Source: Thermofilaceae archaeon (GTDB taxonomy: Archaea > Thermoproteota > Thermoprotei > Thermofilales > Thermofilaceae). From it: DNA of 6,028 nt. Below the pieces are notes generated by a model. It saw only the letters and a program-made list of their open reading frames with translations. It was not told the DNA's origin and ran no database searches. Location: contig JALURH010000036.1 of NCBI GenBank assembly GCA_027017025.1, positions 1 to 6,028 on the forward strand, written 5' to 3'. Positions 1-5,771 of the stretch are shown piece after piece. The stretch's first letter is position 1. Every line of letters starts with the position of its first letter. The translations under genes and the position numbers were made by a program.

Positions 1-213
1 GAAATACTCGCATGTATTTTAAGCTCAATGGGTGAAAATGTTGAAAAGGTAAAAGTAAAGGAAGTTAAGGAAGTTAACGAAAAAACCGCAAAAGTTCTCG
101 TGAGCGTATACGACAATAAGGAAATTGAGAAATTCTTTAATTTCTTAGTCGTAAGAGAAGGAAAAAAGTGGTATATAGCGAAAATAGAAGAATATACCCC
201 AACAGTTAAGTGA
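1..213 (+). CDS. 3' end of a small-domain protein, possibly NTF2-like; 5' truncated by the window edge
   Basis: The reading frame is open from base 1, so the gene most likely begins upstream; an ATG at 28 exists but has no clear ribosome binding site or TATA box before it. The 70 visible residues are rich in Lys, Glu and Val and alternate charged and hydrophobic residues as in a beta-sheet domain. They end in a stretch with REGKKWYIAKIEEYTP. That ending, a conserved Trp-Tyr after a Gly-Lys turn in the last strands, resembles NTF2-like/DUF4878-type domains. No catalytic motif or membrane segment is visible in this part. It converges on treT and seems unrelated to the sugar locus. The family call is a guess from pattern; that it is coding is much surer because of codon use, the open frame and the clean stop before a T-run. 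Confidence 0.6.
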   Translation, partial: EILACILSSMGENVEKVKVKEVKEVNEKTAKVLVSVYDNKEIEKFFNFLVVREGKKWYIAKIEEYTPTVK

Positions 214-237
214 AACTCCCTCCTCTCCTTCCCGCAA

Positions 238-250
238 TTTTTATAAAAAA
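238..250. terminator. Symmetric T-run/A-run between convergent genes, likely bidirectional terminator
   Basis: The 12-base perfect palindrome TTTTTATAAAAA lies at 238-249. It gives a run of five T on the plus strand (238-242) and of six T on the minus strand (complement of 245-250). Archaeal RNA polymerase terminates at short T-runs, so one element could serve both the gene ending at 213 and treT ending at 272. A polypyrimidine tract on the plus strand (about 216-233) precedes it. Its function is inferred from position and composition. Confidence 0.5.
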
Positions 251-271
251 CTTCTTTATAATTTATCTATA

Positions 272-1501
272 TCACGACAGCAGTTTAAAAAATAACTTGA
301 GGTAATCATATAAGTGCCTTGTAATTAAAAAGTTTTTTCTAACATGTTCTTTTCCAGCATTACCTAATCTATCACGAAGATCCTTATTCTTTAACAAAAG
401 GATGACTTTTTCGGTAGCATCCCTAATATCCTCCACTAGGAAACCAGTCTTACCATCAATAACCTGCACTTTTATACCACCAACGCCTCGTGCAACAACC
501 GGTGTACCTTTCCACAAAGCCTCTGTAACGGATAACCCGAATCCCTCTCTAGTACTCATCTGGAGAGCTACGTCAGCGGCTCTCTGGAAAGCGTTTACCT
601 CAATATCCCCAACACCAATAAGATTTGTCAGAAAATGTATGTCGTAATCATTCCCAGCATATCTAGTAGTTTTCTCATAGTAAACCCATCCCTCTGGATC
701 ATCGTGAGCCATACTTGAGATAAGTAGCAATTGGGTACCCGGTATCTTCTCTTTAACCTTCCTGTAAACGTCTATAGCTCCTATGGGATCTTTCCAGGGA
801 TCAAACCTAGCTACCTGTATAATAATTGGTCTATCGGGGTCGATATCGTATTTAGCTAAGATGTTTTCAATCTCGGAGATACTTATCTCTCTATTTTTAT
901 TGGATAATGGATCAATAGAGGGCTTAATCACATATGCTTTCCCCCTGTTGAGATCGGGTTGTATATATTCCTCCATATGGAAGATATATGCATCATATAA
1001 CCTAATGAAACTACCAATGAAATCCCAGATAGGTTTATATGGACTAGAGGCATCAATATGGCATCGCCAGACCCATCTCCCCCTACCCTCCCTGAAATAC
1101 CTAATTGCAGCGGGTTGAGGATCATGTACAACAATAATATCCCTACTAAGATCAAGTTTCTCAGAGTTTTCTCGATTAACCCTTAGATACAACTTCCTCA
1201 TACTATCCGTTAATTCCACCTTCATCCCCTGTATTCCATGGTGGAGAAGCTTAGTTACATTAAAGAATTCATTAGGAGCCTCGATAACTTCCCAATCGGT
1301 CTTTAAGCCTATGGATCTCATCAATGGAACCATGCTACTAAGTATTTCGGCAACACCTCCACCGAAGGCTGTAGAGTTTATATGCACGACAGATATACCT
1401 TCAAGTTTCTCGGCTAATTCCTGTACTTTACTAATATCTTCTCGCGGAACTATACCCCTATAGTCTTCAAGTCTCCGTTTCCTTACAACATTAACCTTCA
1501 A
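272..1501 (-). CDS. treT: Trehalose glycosyltransferring synthase TreT (GT4 family)
   Basis: TreT makes trehalose from NDP-glucose and free glucose in the cytoplasm, and in some archaea also runs backward, splitting imported trehalose. I place the start at TTG 1501 (409 aa) because GAGGTG, a strong Shine-Dalgarno match, ends 6 nt before it; a GTG at 1510 would add three residues but overlaps that site. Motifs, numbered from the TTG: the N-terminal Rossmann domain has HINSTAFGGGVAEI (40-53), HDPQP (126-130) and RCHIDAS (146-152). The C-terminal domain has VARFDPWKDP (230-239, with the Arg and Lys expected to hold the nucleotide-sugar phosphates) and the GT4 EX7E pair at E319 and E327 in REGFGLSVTEALWKGTP. 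Length matches archaeal TreT of about 410 residues. It lies 11 nt after trmB and is probably co-transcribed. Other GT4 enzymes, such as trehalose phosphorylase-like proteins, are the main alternative; the TrmB and importer context favours TreT. Confidence 0.9.
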   Translation of the reverse strand: MKVNVVRKRRLEDYRGIVPREDISKVQELAEKLEGISVVHINSTAFGGGVAEILSSMVPLMRSIGLKTDWEVIEAPNEFFNVTKLLHHGIQGMKVELTDSMRKLYLRVNRENSEKLDLSRDIIVVHDPQPAAIRYFREGRGRWVWRCHIDASSPYKPIWDFIGSFIRLYDAYIFHMEEYIQPDLNRGKAYVIKPSIDPLSNKNREISISEIENILAKYDIDPDRPIIIQVARFDPWKDPIGAIDVYRKVKEKIPGTQLLLISSMAHDDPEGWVYYEKTTRYAGNDYDIHFLTNLIGVGDIEVNAFQRAADVALQMSTREGFGLSVTEALWKGTPVVARGVGGIKVQVIDGKTGFLVEDIRDATEKVILLLKNKDLRDRLGNAGKEHVRKNFLITRHLYDYLKLFFKLLS

Positions 1502-1507
1502 TAAAAA

Positions 1508-1513
1508 CACCTC
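1508..1513 (-). promoter_or_regulatory. Ribosome binding site for treT
   Basis: On the minus strand GAGGTG lies just after the trmB stop codon (its first G is the last base of that TAG). It is complementary to the 3' end of archaeal 16S rRNA and sits 6 nt before TTG 1501. This spacing decides the start: the GTG at 1510 is part of the site itself. Confidence 0.6.
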
Positions 1514-2517
1514 TAAGAAACTACCTCAAAAATCAGCCCCTCAATATCCTCTAATATTGCCCCTAACCCACCAACCTTAATTATACCCTCACCAGTATCG
1601 AGGATTATTGAAGCTATACCTTCATCAATAATCTTGTCCTTAACTACTCCTTCAATAATAACTTCTCTACCACTTTTCACCTCAATACCTCTTATCCTCA
1701 TCCTCTCACCACCACGTAGCCTGTGTATAACCGACCATATTGAAACAAACTTTCCTCTTAAAATAGGTGGACGACTAATAAGTGTTGATGTACTAACAAG
1801 AGAGCTATAGAAGAGATCCATAAGAGCTCTAACAAGTATGGGCTCCGCCGTCAGGATGGAATAGTTTATACGTGGATCACTGATAACACCAGTCTCCGAA
1901 TCTATTAGGGCAATTGTGAGCGATGATGCCTTCCTAACGTACAGCTCTATACTTCTCTCAATAAGGTAGCTACGTGCTTTTAAGTCGCCGTAACTTATTA
2001 TCGTTGTATTTACGCCCCTACTGGATGCCCAACCAATTTCTTCCTTAAGTTCATCAATAAGTGAGGGATTAGATGCAAGCAGTAGCTGGTACTTGGCTTT
2101 CCTAACTAGCGGTGAAATAATATCTATAAGCTTGGTTTCAACTACCCACGTGGTTTTATCCTCCAATCTGCCGCTAAGCGTATAGATACTTATTAACTTC
2201 AGTACATCATTACATGTTTTTTCGAGTCTTCTCTTCTCTCTCTCAATAAATGCCCTCAAAGCTATATCTGGGTCTACGGGCTTAAACCTCCTAGGCTTAC
2301 CTTCAATAACCTCTATTAATCCCTTCTCACTAAGTTTTCGTGCAACATCATATATCCTACTGTGTGGAATACCACTCTTCTTTACTAATTCACTAGCACT
2401 TAATGAGCCACTTTTCAGTAGAGTGAGGTAAGCATTTATCTCATATTGGCTAAGAGCTAGGGAGGATAACTTATTCCTAAGCTCATTTAATACCTCAATG
2501 TCCTTATATATTGGCAC
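1513..2517 (-). CDS. trmB: TrmB-family sugar-responsive transcriptional regulator
   Basis: The product should bind DNA at sugar-transport promoters and release or shift when it binds a sugar. I chose GTG 2517 (334 aa), which gives MPIYKDIEVLNELR, close in length to Thermococcus TrmB (about 338 aa). There is no ATG nearby, and no Shine-Dalgarno, so the mRNA may be leaderless. Residues 11-80 form the winged helix-turn-helix typical of TrmB: LSQYEINAYLTLLKSG, then the recognition region ASELVKKSGIPHSRIYDVAR and a wing with GKPRRFKPVDP. Residues 84-112 are a charged helix suited to coiled-coil dimerisation. Residues 122-240 resemble the PLD-like effector domain, and about 254-334 the C-terminal beta domain that holds the sugar in TrmB (KVGGLGAILEDIEG near the end). 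The frame stays open upstream to 3072, but that part is antisense to malE and is not protein-like. It is divergent from malE and first in the trmB-treT unit. TrmBL1/Tgr-type paralogues are the alternative; context favours a local regulator. Confidence 0.9.
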   Translation of the reverse strand: MPIYKDIEVLNELRNKLSSLALSQYEINAYLTLLKSGSLSASELVKKSGIPHSRIYDVARKLSEKGLIEVIEGKPRRFKPVDPDIALRAFIEREKRRLEKTCNDVLKLISIYTLSGRLEDKTTWVVETKLIDIISPLVRKAKYQLLLASNPSLIDELKEEIGWASSRGVNTTIISYGDLKARSYLIERSIELYVRKASSLTIALIDSETGVISDPRINYSILTAEPILVRALMDLFYSSLVSTSTLISRPPILRGKFVSIWSVIHRLRGGERMRIRGIEVKSGREVIIEGVVKDKIIDEGIASIILDTGEGIIKVGGLGAILEDIEGLIFEVVS

Positions 2518-2524
2518 GATAAAA

Positions 2525-2532
2525 TTTAAATA
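2525..2532 (+). promoter_or_regulatory. Candidate TATA box for the malEFG operon (alternative at 2544-2551)
   Basis: TTTAAATA at 2525-2532 fits an archaeal TATA box. With usual spacing, transcription would begin near 2554-2556, at the left edge of the palindrome, giving a leader of about 20 nt that contains the whole palindrome and the Shine-Dalgarno. A second AT block, ATAAATTT at 2544-2551, would instead give an almost leaderless mRNA. In both cases the palindrome lies downstream of the TATA box. The sequence alone does not decide between them. Confidence 0.4.
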
Positions 2533-2540
2533 AGAATATA

Positions 2541-2548
2541 TTGATAAA
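2541..2548 (-). promoter_or_regulatory. Candidate TATA box for the trmB-treT operon
   Basis: On the minus strand TTTATCAA covers bases -31 to -24 relative to GTG 2517, the distance expected for a leaderless transcript starting at the GTG. A second AT block, TTTAAATTTT at 2521-2530, is too near the start codon to serve a leaderless mRNA. The box lies inside the region also needed by the malE promoter, so the two promoters overlap. The palindrome (2556-2573) is upstream of this box. Confidence 0.35.
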
Positions 2549-2555
2549 TTTTTTG

Positions 2556-2573
2556 TATCACCGATCGGTGATA
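2556..2573. promoter_or_regulatory. Perfect 18-bp palindrome, probable TrmB operator
   Basis: TATCACCGATCGGTGATA reads the same on both strands, nine matched base pairs with no mismatch. It has the form TATCAC-N6-GTGATA. The Thermococcales glycolytic motif bound by TrmB-family proteins is, from memory, TATCAC-N5-GTGATA, so the half-sites match and the spacer differs by one. It lies between the divergent trmB and malE starts, two bases before the malE ATG. I found no second full copy in the window, only lone TATCAC half-sites near 270 and 371 inside treT. TrmB as the binding protein is inferred from adjacency and motif likeness. Confidence 0.75.
2567..2572 (+). promoter_or_regulatory. Shine-Dalgarno of malE embedded in the operator
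   Basis: GGTGAT matches the anti-Shine-Dalgarno sequence of archaeal 16S rRNA and ends three bases before ATG 2576. It is the right half of the 18-bp palindrome, so one set of bases may serve both DNA binding and ribosome binding. It acts only if the transcript starts upstream of 2567. Confidence 0.45.
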
Positions 2574-2575
2574 AA

Positions 2576-3958
2576 ATGGAGAGAACGGAAATCCTTTTAA
2601 TAGCTGTCCTCCTACTGGTAATTATACTATCCGGGGTAACTATAATACAGATACAGGCAGCAACCTCAGCAATAGTTTCTAAACTCGATGAAATAAGCAG
2701 TAAACTAGAATCTAATGCTGCAACCCTGAAACAAATAACTTCGACACTCAGCGAAATTGTGGAGAAAGTTGGAGCACCCCCACCCACTCCACCACCAAAA
2801 GAGGAGAAGAAAGTTGAATTAATAGTATTCAGCCTGTGGGGAGGAAAAGAGGAGGAAAACTTCTTGAAAGCACTAAAAGCCTTCGAGGAGAAGACTGGGA
2901 TAAAGGTTAAGCACGTAGCACAGACAACCGAGGGATTAATGGTTGGTCTACCAACCCAGTTTGCTGCTGGTAAAACTGTAGCAGACGTTGTGGTAGCACC
3001 CTGGCCTGCTTGGATAAGAGACTTAGCTAAACAAGGCCACTTAATGGAGGTTACTGGGCTCATAGATCCCACAAAATACCCTGAATCCTATGTTGAGATG
3101 GTAACTGTTGACGGCAAGATATATGCTGCTCCCTTCAAGGCTTGGGCTAAGCCAGGTTTCTGGTACAGGAAATCATTCTTCGAGAAAAACGGTTTAACAC
3201 CACCTAAAACTTGGAGTGAGTTCCTCTCTCTCCTAGAGAAATGTAAGGGTATTTCAGGTGTTGAAGCACCTATAGCTAGTGGAGATGGTGTAGGCTGGCC
3301 ACTATCTGATGTAACCGAAGCTTTTATCATAAATAGGGGGAGCCCAGAGCTGCAGGAGAAATTAATTTCTGGAGACATAACCTTCGATGACCCTCAGATA
3401 AAGAAGGTCTTCGAGGAGCTAACCGATCTATTGAAGAAGGGGTATTTCAGCGAACCCGATGAGTGGACCGCTCAAATAGATAAACTGTGGGAAGGAAAAT
3501 ACTGTATATACTTTATGGGTAACTGGATGACAACCATGCCTCAAGTTAAGGATATTGAAGACCTAGGTTTCTTCCCGTTCCCAGAAGCTAAGGGAGTTGT
3601 AGCTGGAGGAGACTGGGTAATAATACCGAAGTACACTGAGCATCCAGAGGAAGCGAAAATGCTCCTAAAGTACTTAGCTGGTCCAGAGGCTCAGGAGATA
3701 ATGGTGAAACAGGGAGGCTTCTTGGCTACTAACAAGGATGTTCCTGGAACTGCCTATAAGCCTGCGGATAAAGCTGTTGTAGATTTCCTAGTCACACCTG
3801 GCTTAAAGGTTGTACCTGACCTCGACGACGCTATAGGCGGTGATTTCCAGAGAACATTCTGGGACCAACTAAAGCTTCTATGGGTATCGCCAGACTCTCT
3901 ACCAGATGTCCTAGATGCACTTAAAGAGGCACATTTAAAGACTCTAGGTAAGGCATAG
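2576..3958 (+). CDS. malE: Membrane-anchored sugar-binding protein of an ABC importer (MalE-like, CUT1)
   Basis: This 460-residue protein should capture a sugar, likely a maltose- or trehalose-type disaccharide, outside the membrane and hand it to MalF/MalG. Residues 6-28 are a strongly hydrophobic helix after MERTE; no lipobox Cys is visible, so it is probably an uncleaved anchor or a signal peptide. Residues 30-66 form a canonical heptad coiled coil, followed by a Pro-rich linker (67-74, APPPTPPP). The binding domain runs from about 80 to 460 and has solute-binding protein family 1 features: SLWGGKEEENFLKALKAF near its start, ADVVVAPWPAW (136-146), GKIYAAPFKAW (180-190), KNGLTPPKTWSEF (204-216), MGNWM (314-318) and GGDWVIIPK (344-352). 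Many Trp/Tyr/Phe residues suit stacking against sugar rings. It is first in the malEFG operon, with ATG 2576 next to the operator. Substrate is inferred from neighbours only. Confidence 0.92.
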   Translation: MERTEILLIAVLLLVIILSGVTIIQIQAATSAIVSKLDEISSKLESNAATLKQITSTLSEIVEKVGAPPPTPPPKEEKKVELIVFSLWGGKEEENFLKALKAFEEKTGIKVKHVAQTTEGLMVGLPTQFAAGKTVADVVVAPWPAWIRDLAKQGHLMEVTGLIDPTKYPESYVEMVTVDGKIYAAPFKAWAKPGFWYRKSFFEKNGLTPPKTWSEFLSLLEKCKGISGVEAPIASGDGVGWPLSDVTEAFIINRGSPELQEKLISGDITFDDPQIKKVFEELTDLLKKGYFSEPDEWTAQIDKLWEGKYCIYFMGNWMTTMPQVKDIEDLGFFPFPEAKGVVAGGDWVIIPKYTEHPEEAKMLLKYLAGPEAQEIMVKQGGFLATNKDVPGTAYKPADKAVVDFLVTPGLKVVPDLDDAIGGDFQRTFWDQLKLLWVSPDSLPDVLDALKEAHLKTLGKA

Positions 3959-3973
3959 AATATAGTGACGTAC

Positions 3974-4876
3974 ATGCCAAAAGGTAGTAAGAAAACAATA
4001 ATAATTTTTTTACTCCCATCCCTATTCCTCCTAATGCTCTTCGTCATTGGGCCAATGGTATTCACGTTCTACATGAGTCTACTGAGGTGGGAGGGAGGGG
4101 CTATAAAGGGCTTCTACGGCTTAAATAATTACTTCGAGGTGTTTTCTCGGAGAGAAATAGTAAACTACAGGGGGATTAGTAGGGGGAAACTACCTCTAGG
4201 TGCATTACTGCACAACGCTATATGGTTGATAATACATGTTCCTCTATCAACTATACTTGGGTTAGTGCTAGCTGTCCTACTGAGAGATGTTAAAGGTGCG
4301 ACAGTGATAAAATCGATAATTTTCTTGGGGATGGTTACTCCGATGGTTGTTGGAGGGGTTCTCCTAAGATTCATATACGATAAGAGCGCTGGGGTCTTCA
4401 ATGAGTTCCTCAGAATCGTGGGGCTGGGGTATATGGCTAGAACATGGACAGCATACCCCGATACAGCATTATTCTCGCTGATACTGGGCTCTGTATGGAT
4501 TTGGACTGGGTTCTCCATGATTGTCTACTCTGCTGGACTAGAAACTATACCTAAAGAGTTGTTAGAAGCAGCTAAGGTTGATGGAGCATCAGGTTTTATG
4601 GTATTTAAGGACATAATTGTTCCACTACTTAAGCCAGCTACAATAGTTGTAGTCACCATGAGTGTGCTCTGGGTATTGAAGATATTTGATATAGTGTATG
4701 TAGCTACTCTTGGTGGCCCCGGAGGGGCATCAACTGTCTTAGCTTTAGAGATGTATATGGATGCTTTCTTCAAAATACCCTCGAATTATGGTACAGCTGC
4801 AGCAATAGCATCTATTCTCACATTGATTACATTGGGTGTAGCTGTCTATGTTGTAAAGTATATGGTGGTGAAATAG
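3974..4876 (+). CDS. malF: Sugar ABC transporter permease (MalF-like, CUT1)
   Basis: This is one of two membrane subunits that form the sugar channel. I favour ATG 3974 (300 aa, MPKGSKKTIIIFLL), with a weak GTGA site five bases before; GTG 3965 would add three residues and cannot be excluded. About six membrane helices are visible (roughly 9-33, 76-104, 110-133, 165-187, 214-239 and 273-297). A loop after the first helix carries WEGGAIKGFYGLNNY, typical of MalF-type subunits. The cytoplasmic EAA loop that docks on the ATPase is clear at about 189-221: LETIPKELLEAAKVDGASG, then IIVPLLKP. GGPGGAS near 247-253 is also common in this family. It begins 15 nt after the malE stop and is followed at once by malG. 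Length is near that of short archaeal MalF proteins, without the large extra domain of E. coli MalF. Confidence 0.92.
   Translation: MPKGSKKTIIIFLLPSLFLLMLFVIGPMVFTFYMSLLRWEGGAIKGFYGLNNYFEVFSRREIVNYRGISRGKLPLGALLHNAIWLIIHVPLSTILGLVLAVLLRDVKGATVIKSIIFLGMVTPMVVGGVLLRFIYDKSAGVFNEFLRIVGLGYMARTWTAYPDTALFSLILGSVWIWTGFSMIVYSAGLETIPKELLEAAKVDGASGFMVFKDIIVPLLKPATIVVVTMSVLWVLKIFDIVYVATLGGPGGASTVLALEMYMDAFFKIPSNYGTAAAIASILTLITLGVAVYVVKYMVVK
4867..4871 (+). promoter_or_regulatory. Ribosome binding site for malG inside the malF 3' end
   Basis: GGTGA lies in the last codons of malF, six bases before the malG ATG at 4878, and is preceded by another GGT. One base separates the malF stop from the malG start, so translation is probably coupled. 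It also shows that this organism uses Shine-Dalgarno sites for internal operon genes. Confidence 0.6.
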
Positions 4877-4877
4877 T

Positions 4878-5711
4878 ATGAAAATCCGCTTAACAACGAT
4901 AATTATCCATATTATTGCGTGGATCGTGGCTCTCATATGGTTAATACCATTCCTAGGGGTATTCATGACGTCTATAAGACCATACGAGGAAATAGTGAGT
5001 GGATGGTGGCATATCGAGAGGTTTACGGTAACTATAGAGAATTATATCTATGTGTGGAACTACAAAACTGCGCCTCTCGGAAACGCTATGGTGAATTCAT
5101 TCATTATAGCTATACCCTCAACTATTATCCCAATACTTGTTGCTGCCTTAGCTGCATACGTATTTGCTAGATTTAGTTTTCCTATAAGGGATCTACTTTT
5201 CCTGGCAATAGTTATACTTATGAGTTTACCACAACAGATGGTTATACTACCGGTTTTCTTACTTGAAAACAAACTAGGCCTATGGAATACACATCTAGGG
5301 TTAATACTTCTCCACTCAGCCTTTGGGCTCCCATGGATAATACTTTTCCTAAGAAATTTCTTCGCTACATTACCTATTGAAATCGAAGAATCAGCTAGGA
5401 TTGATGGAGCACCAGACTACATAATATTCTTCAAGATAGTTCTACCTCTCTCGCTACCAGCACTTATATCAATAGCTGTACTGCAGTTTAACTGGGTGTG
5501 GAACGACTTTTTCTTTGCATTAATTCTCTTAGTATCCCCAGAGAAATATGTAATTACGCAGACAATACCTATTCTCAAGGGAAGGTACTATATCCGATGG
5601 GACCACATGGCTGCTGCCTCAGTTCTAGCTATGCTTGTCCCCCTACTAATCTATACTTTTCTCCAAAAGTATTATCTTAGAGGGGTTATTGGAGGAACTA
5701 TAAAGGGATAA
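4878..5711 (+). CDS. malG: Sugar ABC transporter permease (MalG-like, CUT1)
   Basis: This 277-residue protein is the second channel subunit and pairs with the MalF-like protein. Six membrane helices can be seen (about 8-30, 72-96, 105-127, 138-160, 186-208 and 245-265). After the first helix comes SIRPYEEIVSGWW, the family's periplasmic-side start. The EAA loop is at about 165-195: LPIEIEESARIDGAPDY, then IVLPLSLPAL; the central Ala is Ser here (ESA), a common variant in MalG-type subunits, and the key Gly (177) is kept. QFNWVWNDFFFALILL (203-218) is also typical. ATG 4878 lies one base after the malF stop with a good ribosome binding site. No ATPase gene follows, although malK often sits in or near such operons. 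Confidence 0.93.
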   Translation: MKIRLTTIIIHIIAWIVALIWLIPFLGVFMTSIRPYEEIVSGWWHIERFTVTIENYIYVWNYKTAPLGNAMVNSFIIAIPSTIIPILVAALAAYVFARFSFPIRDLLFLAIVILMSLPQQMVILPVFLLENKLGLWNTHLGLILLHSAFGLPWIILFLRNFFATLPIEIEESARIDGAPDYIIFFKIVLPLSLPALISIAVLQFNWVWNDFFFALILLVSPEKYVITQTIPILKGRYYIRWDHMAAASVLAMLVPLLIYTFLQKYYLRGVIGGTIKG

Positions 5712-5713
5712 CT

Positions 5714-5730
5714 AATTTTTATCTATTTTT
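5714..5730 (+). terminator. T-rich terminator after malG
   Basis: Two runs of five T (5716-5720 and 5726-5730) begin four bases after the malG stop codon, with no strong hairpin. This is the usual form of archaeal intrinsic termination and likely ends the malEFG transcript. Confidence 0.55.
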
Positions 5731-5753
5731 CTAGGAATTATAGGAATCCAGGG

Positions 5754-5770
5754 GTTCACGGTTGGTAAAC
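5754..5770. repeat. Small imperfect hairpin at the edge of the decayed region
   Basis: On the minus strand GTTTA (complement of 5766-5770) can pair with TGAAC (complement of 5754-5758) around a 7-base loop, giving five pairs with one T-G wobble. It lies just beyond the last stop of the candidate tnpB remnant, where an IS200/IS605 right-end hairpin would be expected. The stem is short and could be chance. Confidence 0.25.
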
Positions 5771-5771
5771 T

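Noticed and set aside
270..376. TATCAC half-sites near 270 and 371 as further operators
   Set aside because: Neither has a GTGATA partner at 5-6 bp, and both lie in the treT coding region.
402..1155. Open frames within treT on the plus strand and in another minus-strand frame
   Set aside because: They overlap a well-supported TreT gene, lack ribosome binding sites and family motifs, and are shadows of its codon pattern.
2518..3072. Minus-strand frame of trmB stays open for about 185 further codons upstream, which would make a 519-aa protein
   Set aside because: The extra part is antisense to the malE coding start, is Ser/Thr/Cys-rich without domain likeness, and would cross the divergent promoters. 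TrmB proteins are about 335-340 aa, which fits GTG 2517.
3088..5680. Several open frames of 60-117 codons opposite or overlapping malE, malF and malG
   Set aside because: They overlap clear transporter genes in other frames and show no recognisable protein features.
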